Positions 34,349-44,008 are shown, counted from the first letter of the stretch. The stretch: 64,000 nucleotides of DNA from G965214625 sp965214625 (GCA_965214625.1 OZ243962.1:62001-126000), one strand, 5' to 3'. Translations and numbers: made by a program. Notes: a model not told the origin generated them from the sequence alone.

Positions 34349-34376
34349 ACGTATATCTCAACAGGTTACTACAGTT

Positions 34377-35123
34377 ATGACAATCCAGGGTGAAGGGCAT
34401 ATTTTTAAGCGATTTGACAATGAAATGAACCAACTCCATGGCTTGGTTTTGGAAATGGGGGAATTTGCACAAAAACAATTGCTGGATGCCAAGCAGACAC
34501 TTGAAACGGGTGACTCGATCATGGCAAGAAAGGTGATCGAAAATGACAACAAACTCAATGCGCTGGATGTCCAGGCAGACAATACAATCATTAGTCTGAT
34601 TGCCCGCAGACAACCCGTTGCAAAAGATTTGAGGGAAATTATCGCAGTTGGAAAAATTGTGGCTGATCTAGAACGTGCCGGAGATGAAGCACGTAAAATA
34701 GCCGGGATGACAATTCGCTTTTTTGAAATCGCAGATCATCCACCTAGCAAGGAAATTCTCGAAGACATTCATACCTTGTCAGAATTTGTCGTCAAGATGC
34801 TCAATACCAGCATGAAATCCTTTGACAAACTGGATCTGTCGATCGCAACCGGGGTGTGGAATGACAGCTTGAAGCTGGAGAGTCTGCTTCAATCGGTAAT
34901 ACGACGGCTCAGTACGTTTATCATGGAAGATTCGCGTAATATTGGACATTTTGTCGATATCGTGCTTGGGGTTCGTGCTTTGGAACGATTTGGTGGGCAT
35001 GCAAAGAATATTGCCGGACATATCGTTTTTATCAAAAGCGGGGAAGATGTGCGTCACCAGGAACTTGATGACATCTTGCCACATATACTGTCAGAAGAAC
35101 CGGGTTCGTCTACTGACAGTTAA
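34377..35123 (+). CDS. phoU: Phosphate signalling protein PhoU
   Basis: A 248-residue all-helical protein of two PhoU repeats. The ATG at 34377 (MTIQGEGHIFKRFDNEM) is chosen over a long upstream frame that overlaps pstB. Metal/contact motifs are KVIENDNKLNALDVQ in the first repeat and ERAGDEARKIAGM (E/D..D), with GGHAKNIAGHIVFI in the second. PhoU links the Pst transporter state to PhoR and represses the regulon when phosphate is plentiful. It ends the Pho block. Confidence 0.96.
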   Translation: MTIQGEGHIFKRFDNEMNQLHGLVLEMGEFAQKQLLDAKQTLETGDSIMARKVIENDNKLNALDVQADNTIISLIARRQPVAKDLREIIAVGKIVADLERAGDEARKIAGMTIRFFEIADHPPSKEILEDIHTLSEFVVKMLNTSMKSFDKLDLSIATGVWNDSLKLESLLQSVIRRLSTFIMEDSRNIGHFVDIVLGVRALERFGGHAKNIAGHIVFIKSGEDVRHQELDDILPHILSEEPGSSTDS

Positions 35124-35281
35124 CATGCGACGTGTGCCGCAGCTCGACACATGATGCCGATACCGTATCTCGTTGCTGGGCAATATCGTTCCCTGGACTG
35201 ACCAGCGTCAAGTCGAGCAGACTCTCATGATCTTTGATAGAGATATTTGTGGAGGGACTGGGTAAGCGCTTATTCGGATGT

Positions 35282-36334
35282 TCACTGTTGACGCATCGCT
35301 TTGCCCGCAAGCAGGTACATAATGATGTAAACGATGACCCGATACATGACAGGTGAACCGGGTGGTATACAAATAAATGAAAATCCATTCACACCGCGCA
35401 AGCCCAATTCATGGGCGATGCGTATACACTCATAGTCGGTCATACCGATAGGTTCAGCCAGTTCTCCGAGGATATCGCCCGGTGCCGGGCCGGCTCCGCC
35501 GAGTACATCCATATCAAAATGACCATAAATCGCCTTGGTTCCGTTATACGCATGATCCAGTCCTTTGCACACTGCTTCAATACCTTGTCTGCGGACATCC
35601 CAGCCGGAATAAAATGCAGCACCGCGTTCGATCAACTCTTCAACCACATCGGGGGCTTCGAGCATGCCACGAGGACCAATTTCGACCAGATTTCGGGCAT
35701 GGATATTGTCGTGAAACTCGATGGTTTTGTATAACCAGCAAAATCCGCCCGCGATTCGTGGATCCCTTGTTTGTGGACACTCGCGGAAAATATCCCAGTG
35801 CGTATCGAGACTGACAATGCCGACATTACCTTCGGTGTGTTCAGCCACGCATTTTGCAATGGCATAGGAACTGCAAGGCGAGTTTTGGCCAATCACGATG
35901 GGAAGGGCGCCAACATCCAAAGCGTCGTTGACTTTTGATTCCACGGCCGCCTGGGCCTGAAGAATCAATTCAGGATCGAGTTTACCAACATTTGCTTCCG
36001 GTGGAATATCCGCATCACCATAATCAACAAGTCTGAGGTAATCAAACACATTCAGTCGAAAATCCTGAACATATCCTGATTGATAACGGATGGATTGTTG
36101 GCGAACCCGTTTCGGAGCAGCTAACCAGTGCTCCTTGGCAATGCCGGCCCATTCATCCGATGAACTGGAAACATACGGACTACCGATGATTACTACATCC
36201 GCGCCCACCAGGTTTTCCTTGGTTTTTGCATGCGGCTGGGCCAGGAAAGTGGGTGTTTCATCATCGATCATCGGAAAGTTACGTTCTGCCGCCCACATGC
36301 TTTCCCGGGTCTCTTTCCAATCTGGATATTTCAT
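35282..36334 (-). CDS. Divergent ureohydrolase (agmatinase/arginase-fold) protein
   Basis: A 350-residue protein. The ATG at 36334 (MKYPDWKETRESMW) has a clear GAGAGGA Shine-Dalgarno; an earlier frame start is rejected. The arginase fold is shown by VSLDTHWD (D177, H179, D181) and GHFDMDVLGGAGPAPGD (D274, D276), equivalent to the second and third metal motifs. The first motif GGDHS is replaced by GQNSPCSS at about 149-156. The late glutamate motif (usually xVExxP) reads FSFICIPPGS. One metal ligand and the guanidinium-contacting Glu therefore appear missing. It may act on an unusual guanidino or amide compound, or not be a canonical dimanganese enzyme. It converges with phoU and is flanked by accessory transport and oxidation genes. 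Confidence 0.75.
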   Translation of the reverse strand: MKYPDWKETRESMWAAERNFPMIDDETPTFLAQPHAKTKENLVGADVVIIGSPYVSSSSDEWAGIAKEHWLAAPKRVRQQSIRYQSGYVQDFRLNVFDYLRLVDYGDADIPPEANVGKLDPELILQAQAAVESKVNDALDVGALPIVIGQNSPCSSYAIAKCVAEHTEGNVGIVSLDTHWDIFRECPQTRDPRIAGGFCWLYKTIEFHDNIHARNLVEIGPRGMLEAPDVVEELIERGAAFYSGWDVRRQGIEAVCKGLDHAYNGTKAIYGHFDMDVLGGAGPAPGDILGELAEPIGMTDYECIRIAHELGLRGVNGFSFICIPPGSPVMYRVIVYIIMYLLAGKAMRQQ

Positions 36335-36597
36335 TTTGTTTCCTCTCAACTGAATAATTTTAATTGGAATGCCGTCTTCTTTGGGATCAAAAGGCGAGAG
36401 GGGTGAATAATCCCGCAAGCGCTCTGTCAACTGAATCAAGTCAGAGTGCTACAATCCATATAACTTTACATAATATACATTATACGAAGTATTACTTGTT
36501 GCGCAAAAATAACCAGATTCCAAAGAAATATGAGCTAAAATATATTTTTAATACAGCATGTTACAGTCTATTCCGAAAATAAATGGAGAAAGACACA

Positions 36598-37551
36598 TTA
36601 GTCGCCATTTTCATTTTCAATATTTTTTAAATGTGCAAATCGATTTTGCGCTTCAATGAAGATGCGCGCGATCTCAGGATGTTTTTTCTTGATTTGCATT
36701 TCCAGTTGTGTAATGGTTTTTTCCACCTCACCCGCATTGATATAGTCGTAATCGTGAAAATCCAGACTGATGTTTAAAAGGACATCTTCCGGTCCCATGT
36801 GCATGGTCAGGATTTCGTTAATCGTCAATATCTCTGGTTTCCCATTTACAATCTCGCGAATACTGGCAACAACTTCTCGACTCGCCGCCTCGCCAATCAG
36901 TAATCCCTTGCTTTCATATGCCAGCAGCATTGCCGTAAGGCTCAGGATCAATCCGATAACGATGGAGGCTAATGCGTCATAGACCGGATTACCGGTCCAC
37001 TGTGTCAGCAATAGACCGATAAAAGCAGCCATCAGTCCCAACATTGCGGCGCTATCTTCAAATAACACGGTAAAAACCGTCGGATCCTTGCTCAGCTGCA
37101 CGGCCTTCAGATAGCCGAGCTTGCCCTTTCGCTTGCGAAATTCCCTGAATGCAACACTCCAGGCCCAGCCTTCGAATATGACTGCAAATCCCAAAACCAG
37201 GTAGTTGATATGAATATACTTGACTTCTTTCGGGTGGTTTAATTTACTGAACCCCTCATACAGCGACACTCCGGCTCCAATGGCAAAAATCAGGATTGCG
37301 ACCACAAATGTCCAGAAATACAGTTCCATGCCGTATCCAAACGGATGACGCTCATCAGCTGGCCTCGATGATCTCCTGATCCCCCAAAGCAACAAGCCCT
37401 GATTACCCGTATCGACAATGGAATGCACGGCTTCACTCAACATTGCAGAACTTCCGGTAATTGCAGAGGCGATCATTTTGGTGATCGCGATCAAACCATT
37501 GCCGATCATGGCCGCTATGACCACCCATTTCGAGCCGGACTTGCGTTTCAA
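36598..37551 (-). CDS. Cation diffusion facilitator family transporter
   Basis: A 317-residue inner-membrane CDF protein with about six spans and a cytoplasmic ferredoxin-like tail. Family marks are SSAMLSEAVHSIVDTGNQ (TM2 H/D metal site), GIRRSSRPADERHPFGYGME, and VYDALASIVIGLILSL (TM5), where the usual second ligand of the DxxxD pair is Ser. The C-terminal region includes EILTMHMGPEDVLLNISLDF. It probably exports Zn, Co, Fe or Mn; specificity cannot be assigned. It lies between the ureohydrolase and the ABC importer in the same orientation, with about 100 bases between it and livF. Confidence 0.88.
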   Translation of the reverse strand: MKRKSGSKWVVIAAMIGNGLIAITKMIASAITGSSAMLSEAVHSIVDTGNQGLLLWGIRRSSRPADERHPFGYGMELYFWTFVVAILIFAIGAGVSLYEGFSKLNHPKEVKYIHINYLVLGFAVIFEGWAWSVAFREFRKRKGKLGYLKAVQLSKDPTVFTVLFEDSAAMLGLMAAFIGLLLTQWTGNPVYDALASIVIGLILSLTAMLLAYESKGLLIGEAASREVVASIREIVNGKPEILTINEILTMHMGPEDVLLNISLDFHDYDYINAGEVEKTITQLEMQIKKKHPEIARIFIEAQNRFAHLKNIENENGD

Positions 37552-37653
37552 CGTTCGAATTGCATTGTAATGCAGCGGTTCCTTGCTGCAATGATGGCGG
37601 TGCTCAAGATGATACAGCGTTTTATATTGCGGGTTTTTCGGTTTACCGATTGA

Positions 37654-38361
37654 TCAGATTCCAAGATAAGCCTTTTTAACGTGTTCATTGTCTGAAAGGA
37701 AAGCAGCGGTTCCTTCCAGGGAAATTTTACCCGTTTCCAACACGTAACCATAATCCGCCAGTTTAAGGGCAAGATCAGCGTTTTGTTCTACCAGTATCAC
37801 GGTTACGCCCTGTTGGTTGATTTCACGGAGAAATTCACCTATTTCCTGCACAATAATGGGCGCGAGACCCAACGATGGTTCATCCAGCAACAACACCCGT
37901 GGCCTCGACATGAGTGCACGACCGATGGCCAACATTTGTTGCTCTCCCCCGCTCAAGGTACGGGCATGCTGGTTTTTTCGTTCAACGAGTCGGGGAAAAC
38001 GGGAAAATACATTTTCCAGTTCTTCATTGATTCTGGACTTGTCATGATGAATATAGGCGCCCAAAAGCAGATTTTCAAGAACGCTCAAATCTTTAAAAAT
38101 ACGGCGCCCTTCCGGAACATGGGCGACACCCATTCGCACGATCTGATCAACCCCCATCCGGTCAATTCGTTCTCCATTCAGTCTGATTATTCCACTGTTT
38201 GGTCTAATCAACCCTGATATGGCTCGCAACGTTGTACTTTTTCCCGCACCATTGGAACCGATCAACGTAATGAATGTACCGTCATCAACATCAAAACTGA
38301 CACCTTTGAGTGCGGTCACATTATTGTATTTGACCGCCAGGTCCTGTATGGACAATTTCAT
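37654..38361 (-). CDS. Branched-chain amino acid/urea-type ABC transporter ATPase (LivF-like)
   Basis: A 235-residue ABC ATPase of the HAAT family. Walker A is GSNGAGKST (about residues 34-42), the signature is TLSGGEQQMLAIGRALM (about 135), Walker B VLLLDEPSLGLAP, and the switch LVEQNADLALKLADYGYVLE. The trailing 25 residues match LivF/UrtE. It is the last gene of the five-gene importer, separated from livG by 6 bases. Confidence 0.92.
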   Translation of the reverse strand: MKLSIQDLAVKYNNVTALKGVSFDVDDGTFITLIGSNGAGKSTTLRAISGLIRPNSGIIRLNGERIDRMGVDQIVRMGVAHVPEGRRIFKDLSVLENLLLGAYIHHDKSRINEELENVFSRFPRLVERKNQHARTLSGGEQQMLAIGRALMSRPRVLLLDEPSLGLAPIIVQEIGEFLREINQQGVTVILVEQNADLALKLADYGYVLETGKISLEGTAAFLSDNEHVKKAYLGI

Positions 38362-38367
38362 TCGGTT

Positions 38368-39120
38368 TTACCCGCTCCCAAGGTAGGCATTGATAACATC
38401 GGGATTGTTTCTGACCTGTTCCGGAGTTCCCTGAGACAGTACGGCGCCAAAGTTCAATACGGTGAGTTGATCACATAACCCCATAACCGCTTTCATGTCA
38501 TGTTCAACCAGGACAACAGTCACACCGGATTCACACACCTTGCGCGTCAGTTGCATCATACGCCCGGTTTCTTCCGGATTCATCCCGGCAAAGGGTTCAT
38601 CCATCAGTATCAGTTGGGGCTTCGACATCAGCGCTATGGCAATTGCCAGGGTGCGCTGGGAGCCTAACGGAAGTTCTGATGCCAGTTGATGTTTGCGTTC
38701 GGCAAGTCCCATAAAATTGAGCATTCGCATTGTGGACCGGACAGTCTCGTTCTGCTGCGCCCGGTCAAGTCCCAATATGGCTGAAATCACATTGGTCTTC
38801 ATGTGATTGTGGGTACCGACCAGGACATTATCAAACACACTGAGTTCCTGGAACAAGGTGGACTCCTGAAATGTGCGTACGATGCCCAATTTTGAAATGT
38901 TCGAGGGCTTGCGTCCTTTTATACTGAGACCGTTGAACAGAATGTCACCGCTAGATGGAACATGAAATCCGGAAATATTTTTGAACAGGGTACTCTTGCC
39001 CGCTCCGTTGGGTCCAATGAGGCCATGTATGTGATTCGCCGACACCGTAAAGCTGACATTGTCCAATGCTGTCAGGCCCCCAAATTTCTTGGTCAGGTTT
39101 CTGATCTCAAGAATCGGCAT
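38368..39120 (-). CDS. Branched-chain amino acid/urea-type ABC transporter ATPase (LivG-like)
   Basis: A 250-residue ABC ATPase. Walker A is GPNGAGKST (about residues 36-44), followed by SGDILFNGLSIKG, GIVRTFQESTLFQELSVFDN typical of LivG, signature ELPLGSQRTLAIAIALMSKP in a slightly altered form (LPLGSQRTL in place of LSYGxQRxL), and Walker B LILMDEPFAGMNPEE. Its start codon overlaps the livM stop by one base. Confidence 0.92.
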   Translation of the reverse strand: MPILEIRNLTKKFGGLTALDNVSFTVSANHIHGLIGPNGAGKSTLFKNISGFHVPSSGDILFNGLSIKGRKPSNISKLGIVRTFQESTLFQELSVFDNVLVGTHNHMKTNVISAILGLDRAQQNETVRSTMRMLNFMGLAERKHQLASELPLGSQRTLAIAIALMSKPQLILMDEPFAGMNPEETGRMMQLTRKVCESGVTVVLVEHDMKAVMGLCDQLTVLNFGAVLSQGTPEQVRNNPDVINAYLGSG

Positions 39121-40085
39121 CAGATTTTTCCGAACCGTCTTTTTCCCTGTCTGAAATGAGTCCTCATTTTTTGTGGCAAACTTTCCAGTCCGGCAGGTAA
39201 AAACAGGATGGAAACAATCAACAAGCCTCCATAGATCGCCGGGCGGAGTTCATCAAACTCTCTGAATGCCTCATCCAGAATCGACAACACGACAGCACCC
39301 AAGATCGCACCATAAAAGGTTCGGTAGCCCCCCACAATCACCCAGATCAGGATAAATACCATAAAACCGATATCAAACTGTTTCGGCGTGACCGTACCAA
39401 TATAGTGAACTTTCAGCGCACCGGCAATCCCAACAAATAATGAGCCGATGATAAAGGCCAATGAACGATAGTTCCAAGTATTCACCCCCACTGATTCTGC
39501 CAACGGTGCTTTCCAGTGAACAGCATTCAGGATTAGGCCAATTCGGGATATTTCAATACGATACAGCACCAACAGGCACAAAGAAACAATAATCAGCGTC
39601 AGATAAAGATAAGGAATGGGCTCCAGAAAATCAATATTCATCAGTTCAGGCGACGGAATACCACTGATTCCCCCAGTCCCGCCAAAGGGTTGAATGAAAT
39701 GAATCCAGCAAAGTCGAATGGCCTCTCCGGCAGCAAACGAACCAATCAGGAAATAAAACTGGGTCATCCGAAATAAAGGAAAACACAACAATGCAGCAAT
39801 CACCGCTGCCGTTATCCCTGCAATCGGCAAGCCAAGCCAGAATGGAAGTCCCAGATTCTTGGTCACAAGGGCGCTGGAATAGGCCCCGATTCCCATCATC
39901 ACGGCATGGATCAAAGACCATTCTCCGGTCAGGGTGACCAGTCGGTAACTGACGACTACCAGGATGTTAATCACCAGAAAAATCATGAAATCCTGATGGT
40001 GATATTTAAGAAAGTGCGGCAGGATGACTAGGATGAGCAGTATTCCGGCAACCCACCCCCATAATCTGAAACTGGCGGTGGTCAT
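39120..40085 (-). CDS. Branched-chain amino acid/urea-type ABC transporter permease (LivM-like)
   Basis: A 321-residue permease with eight to ten spans. LivM-family marks are SYRLVTLTGEWSLIHAVMMG near the N terminus, FFLIGSFAAGEAIRLCWIHF-like TM (FYFLIGSFAAGEAIRL), GGTGGISGIPSPELM, and GGYRTFYGAILGAVVLSILDE near the C terminus, which matches the ATPase-contact region. One base separates it from livH. Confidence 0.9.
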   Translation of the reverse strand: MTTASFRLWGWVAGILLILVILPHFLKYHHQDFMIFLVINILVVVSYRLVTLTGEWSLIHAVMMGIGAYSSALVTKNLGLPFWLGLPIAGITAAVIAALLCFPLFRMTQFYFLIGSFAAGEAIRLCWIHFIQPFGGTGGISGIPSPELMNIDFLEPIPYLYLTLIIVSLCLLVLYRIEISRIGLILNAVHWKAPLAESVGVNTWNYRSLAFIIGSLFVGIAGALKVHYIGTVTPKQFDIGFMVFILIWVIVGGYRTFYGAILGAVVLSILDEAFREFDELRPAIYGGLLIVSILFLPAGLESLPQKMRTHFRQGKRRFGKI

Positions 40086-40086
40086 G

Positions 40087-40956
40087 CTATTCGCTCACTC
40101 TTCGGCCCATGATTCCTGAGGGTCGGATAATCAACATCAATACCATCAGAAGCAGACCGGAAATCGTGGCAATGGTACCACTGAAATACGTCGTAATCAG
40201 AGTATGAAACAAAGCATAAAACACGGAGGCAATGACCGCACCGGACAGACTCCCTACCCCGCCCACAATGGTGACGATGAATGCAGTAATGATCACATTG
40301 TGCCCCATGTGTGGATTAATATTGGTTAATGGCGCCATTAGGGCTCCCGCCAATCCCGCCATCGCAGCGCCGACACCAATCGCAATCATTGAAATGCGGT
40401 TACTGTTGATGCCTTGCAGTTCGGCGGCTTCTCGATCCTGGGAGACAGCACGTAAAGACCAGCCCAGTTTTGATCGTGTCAGAAAGTACCAAAGCAGGAT
40501 CAATGCGGCGACAGAAACGACAATACTGAACACACGCTGGTTCGGTATGTGCAGAAAACCAAACAGGGTCATAGTTCCTTCAAAGGGAGGAGGCACTTGT
40601 TTCGATGGTCCATCTCCACCCACCACAGTTGCGATTACCTGGAGGATGAACAAGGCGCCGATTGAACAAATCAGCCCACCCAGCGGTTCTCCACGCATCG
40701 GGCGAAACAGGAATCGTTCCATCATCAGGCCGATCGCCGACACTAGGATGATGGCGATGACAACAGTCAGCAGGAACGGGACATTGTTTTGGGCATGCAG
40801 CAGCCAAACGGTATAGGCGCCGACCATCACCAATTCACCGTGGGCAAAATTAACCACGCCCATTACCCCGAATATCAAGACGAGTCCGACCGCTGCCAGC
40901 GCGAAAAAACCGCTTTGAATAACGCCGTAAACGATGGACTGCAACAGCAGTTCCAA
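40087..40956 (-). CDS. Branched-chain amino acid/urea-type ABC transporter permease (LivH-like)
   Basis: A 289-residue permease with about eight spans. LivH signatures are GLVLIFGVMGVVNFAHGELV (about residues 25-44), RGEPLGGLICSIGALFILQV, LRAVSQDREAAELQGINSNR (the EAA-type loop near 165), and IVGGVGSLSGAVIASVFYA. It lies 73 bases downstream of the binding-protein gene in the same orientation. Confidence 0.92.
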   Translation of the reverse strand: MELLLQSIVYGVIQSGFFALAAVGLVLIFGVMGVVNFAHGELVMVGAYTVWLLHAQNNVPFLLTVVIAIILVSAIGLMMERFLFRPMRGEPLGGLICSIGALFILQVIATVVGGDGPSKQVPPPFEGTMTLFGFLHIPNQRVFSIVVSVAALILLWYFLTRSKLGWSLRAVSQDREAAELQGINSNRISMIAIGVGAAMAGLAGALMAPLTNINPHMGHNVIITAFIVTIVGGVGSLSGAVIASVFYALFHTLITTYFSGTIATISGLLLMVLMLIIRPSGIMGRRVSE

Positions 40957-41029
40957 ATTATAGCCCCATGTTGCAGGGAGAGGGCGTTACACCCCCTCCC
41001 CTTTCACAGACATCTTAAAAATAATGTAT

Positions 41030-42310
41030 TCAGACCGTGCGTAGTCCCAGTGCCTTCATGTGCTTGATCAATACATCCTTATTTTGCGCAAGCCAACCGG
41101 CAACATCACCAAATTCCTGAATACGCGCTTTGCCGTCGACGATTCTGACCACTGGCCAACGCCCCACCAGTGCATTGTCAAGCCCCCATAACTGACTGCC
41201 CCACCAGTCACCACCGCCGAACACGAAATCCTGTTTCTGCCCGAGCATGGTTGCAGCGACAGCCTCGGTTTCAACGCTACCCGCAGCCTTCGCCGCTTCG
41301 ATCCAGTTAAGCAGGATGGCGGGATATTCCCAAGCAACGGCAGACCAGTCGTTCGGATGATCTTTTCTGAATGCGGCATCAAAGCCGGCTGGATCCGGGA
41401 AGTTGATCCCTTCTTCCTGTAATTTGGGATCATCAAAATCCGGAAACTGGTAGATGGTGCCGTTAACAAATTCCTCACTTGTTTTGGCGATAATTTCTTC
41501 GTAGTAATCCAGTGTGCAGGAAATAATCAATCCCTCATAGCCTTGGTGGAACAACTGCTCCATGATCGGCGTCACATAAAAGCTAGTAGCCATACAGATG
41601 ATATCCGGCTTTTTGGCAAGCAGGGAACCGACAACAGGCGCAAAATCGCTGATATCAAATCCGTGCAGGTTGGTATCGATCACCTCGATACCGGCAACTT
41701 CAAAAGCAGCACTGTAGGTCGCGGCGGATTGCAAACCATATTCGACATCATTGTTGGTAATGATTGCGGCAGTCTTCGCCTCAGGATAGTTTTTCGCCAA
41801 CCATTCAACCCCAGTCACGTTATATAGCGGATGGGATTCACACGTCGCCACCAGATACTTGGAATCCGGGGTAATATCACTCGGCAAAAGCGTTGTGGTC
41901 AGCACTTTTTTGCGCGTTGCCCACGGCAACACAGCTGCGACAGTGGAGCCGCCCAGCATCATAACCATTTTCGCATCATCTTCATTGACCAGTTTCTTGA
42001 ACCCCTGTACTGCCTTTTCGGTATCGTAGCCATGATCATAGGCAGCAATGTTGATATTCCAAGTCTCGTCACCAATGGTAACCCCACCCGATGAATTGAT
42101 ATTGTTGGCAATAATTTCGCAGCCATACAGCCCTGGCAACCCCCACGGCGCGTAATCACCCGTCATTGGTATATTCATGCCCACAGTCAATGTCTTATTG
42201 TTCGCAAAAGCACGAACAGGCAAAAGACTTGCGGTTGTTACAGTGGCAGCACCCGCTATGGCATGCTTGAGAAACCGTCGACGGTTGGGGTGTTGTATTT
42301 CAGTTGTCAT
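41030..42310 (-). CDS. ABC transporter substrate-binding protein, Tat-exported (periplasmic binding protein type 1)
   Basis: A 426-residue type 1 periplasmic binding protein. A twin-arginine signal NRRRFLKHA occurs at residues 9-17, then a hydrophobic stretch ending near LPVRAFA at about residue 35. The mature part starts LTVGMNIPMTGDYAPWG and contains the GCEIIANNINSSGGV and GGSTVAAVLPWATRKK segments of the branched-chain/amide/urea-binding group. Several Trp-rich stretches (GGDWWGSQLWGLDNALVG) are near the C terminus. Ligand is not predictable; neighbours suggest a quaternary amine, urea or guanidino compound. It is the first gene of the importer; a sigma-54-like promoter lies 240 bases upstream. 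Confidence 0.88.
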   Translation of the reverse strand: MTTEIQHPNRRRFLKHAIAGAATVTTASLLPVRAFANNKTLTVGMNIPMTGDYAPWGLPGLYGCEIIANNINSSGGVTIGDETWNINIAAYDHGYDTEKAVQGFKKLVNEDDAKMVMMLGGSTVAAVLPWATRKKVLTTTLLPSDITPDSKYLVATCESHPLYNVTGVEWLAKNYPEAKTAAIITNNDVEYGLQSAATYSAAFEVAGIEVIDTNLHGFDISDFAPVVGSLLAKKPDIICMATSFYVTPIMEQLFHQGYEGLIISCTLDYYEEIIAKTSEEFVNGTIYQFPDFDDPKLQEEGINFPDPAGFDAAFRKDHPNDWSAVAWEYPAILLNWIEAAKAAGSVETEAVAATMLGQKQDFVFGGGDWWGSQLWGLDNALVGRWPVVRIVDGKARIQEFGDVAGWLAQNKDVLIKHMKALGLRTV

Positions 42311-42862
42311 TGTCTAGTTCCCTCATCTAAATTTGTTGAACACTCATATCTACGACTAAAGACAGCTTCGGATCAATTATCCAGCCTGTCACAAAGCACA
42401 AGCCTCCTGTTGGTCGTTGCCATCCTTAATCTCTCACTTTAATAATACGCTACAGGTATTCACAAGTCCATGATCTTGTAACGGTTTGGAACTACGGTCC
42501 CATTTGCTTCCGACCTGATAGAAACAAAAAGAATCGGTTGTTGAAACTGTGCAAATCCGGTTCCACCGGCTATTCGTTACCTTGAAATTTCCGGTGTTCC
42601 TCTCTTTGTTCATTGGATAAGGCAGATAGATGCTTGATACACTTTTATTTGAATCGAAGAGGCATATTCTGCAATCTACGGGCAGTGCGGTAACGCTCTT
42701 ATTTTTGTTATGCGATTAGGCATACCACCGGCTGAACTTCTTGAGACAAAGTATTGATGGCTAAGCACGGAAATTCCCAATCCCATCACTGATTAGTTTA
42801 CACATCTCTCCGTAGTGTCATAGACAGCATAATCGAGTGATTTTTACAATTGCCGATGACTA
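42311..42862. other. Intergenic region upstream of the ABC importer
   Basis: About 550 bases between the importer start and the 3' end of the Rieske gene, all the expected control region of the importer. It contains the sigma-54-like element at 42550-42565. No open frame of interest and no regulator gene were found. Confidence 0.5.
42550..42565 (-). promoter_or_regulatory. Candidate sigma-54 (-24/-12) promoter for the ABC importer
   Basis: On the minus strand the sequence TGGAACCGGATTTGCA fits the TGGCACG-N4-TTGCW consensus: the essential GG and GC are spaced exactly ten bases apart and the -12 block TTGCA is perfect; the C at position 4 is A and G at 7 is C. It faces the binding-protein gene, whose ATG is 240 bases downstream. 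It could serve nitrogen-limitation control through NtrC, although no NtrC site was identified. One short match in 550 bases could occur by chance. Confidence 0.4.
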
Positions 42863-44008
42863 TTAGCTACGCATTGCATTCGAGTAAGCCTCTAGTACCA
42901 ATCCATGGAAATGATGCACGGCGTGTTCCGATTTTCCTGACCCGGCCGGATCATAAATGATTCTGCCTTGTTCAAATGCAGTTGTGCTCATGCCACGTTG
43001 GACATGTTCAACAATCCAGATATCCTCAGCCTGTAGGACATTGTCGAGATAATCGATTGCCTCTTTTTCGGCTTCAGTTGGAATCGATGTTTCAAAAAAG
43101 AAATCGTAGGTTTCGAGACAATATCCGGGAGAAACAGGAATAATCTGCATCACGATAAGATTACCGCGACCCGGATAGCGCATTAAACAGGTATTCGGCC
43201 ACAACCACCAAACCGCATGATCCCTGACAGAAGCCTGATCAACCGTATAGGCGGAGTTGTCACCCTTGCCTGCTTCCGCCATGTGACTGGAATAAATACC
43301 ATGCGTTGTCACTTTGTAGGTATTCATATCTACCAGCGTGCAAAAGTCCTTGTGTGCGATGGGGCAGTGGTAGCATTCAAGAAAATTGTCGACTACATTT
43401 TTCCAGTTGGCCTGAATCTGATAATTCAACCTCTTGGCAAAGGTGAGCCGTTCAATATCTGGAACCCAGAAATCAATTTCATCGGCCAATGCGCCGCTTA
43501 GGCTTGCCAGTGAAGGGGCTTTTGGATCAAGGTTGACAAAAACAAATCCACAAAACACTTCGACCTGAATCCTGTCCAGACAAATGGTTTTAGTATCAAA
43601 ATCAATCAAATGCTCTGTCGCGGGTGCCACAATCAATTGTCCACCAAGATCATACGTCCATCCATGATAGGGGCACGTAATTCGGGATGTCTGGCCCGCA
43701 TGATCATGTAGAAGCTTCATCGCCCGATGTTTGCAGACATTGAAAAATGCACCGAGCGTTTTATCCTTGTTTCTGATGATGCAAATCGGCTGCCCGGCAA
43801 TATCAGCAGTGACAAAAGAACCGACATCACGAAGATTTTCGATATGGCATACCCATTGCCATGTCCGCTTTATAATTGTCTCCTGATCAACCGCGTGCCA
43901 TTTTTCCTCAATATAGATTTCTGATGACAAAGAGTGTGACCGGGCAGGATTGCTGTCGTACCCCCTGCAAACACGCTCAAGATCATGGCTATCAAGATTG
44001 CCTTTCAT
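42863..44008 (-). CDS. Rieske-type ring-hydroxylating/quaternary-amine oxygenase alpha subunit (CntA/GbcA-like)
   Basis: A 381-residue Rieske non-haem iron oxygenase. The [2Fe-2S] ligands are C92/H94 (VCKHRAMKLL) and C112/H115 (TCPYHGWTYD). The catalytic iron site is WKNVVDNFLECYHCPIAHKD, with H214 and H219 and bridging E211. The block AGSGKSEHAVHHFHGLV near the C terminus matches the carnitine/glycine-betaine oxygenase (CntA, YeaW, GbcA) group that demethylates or cleaves quaternary amines. A reductase partner is not encoded within the window. It starts 10 bases after the sulfatase stop, so the two form an operon. Confidence 0.87.
   Translation of the reverse strand: MKGNLDSHDLERVCRGYDSNPARSHSLSSEIYIEEKWHAVDQETIIKRTWQWVCHIENLRDVGSFVTADIAGQPICIIRNKDKTLGAFFNVCKHRAMKLLHDHAGQTSRITCPYHGWTYDLGGQLIVAPATEHLIDFDTKTICLDRIQVEVFCGFVFVNLDPKAPSLASLSGALADEIDFWVPDIERLTFAKRLNYQIQANWKNVVDNFLECYHCPIAHKDFCTLVDMNTYKVTTHGIYSSHMAEAGKGDNSAYTVDQASVRDHAVWWLWPNTCLMRYPGRGNLIVMQIIPVSPGYCLETYDFFFETSIPTEAEKEAIDYLDNVLQAEDIWIVEHVQRGMSTTAFEQGRIIYDPAGSGKSEHAVHHFHGLVLEAYSNAMRS

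Noticed and set aside
40232..40816. 194-codon plus-strand frame over the LivH-like gene
   Set aside because: Antisense of a strongly conserved permease with clear LivH motifs.
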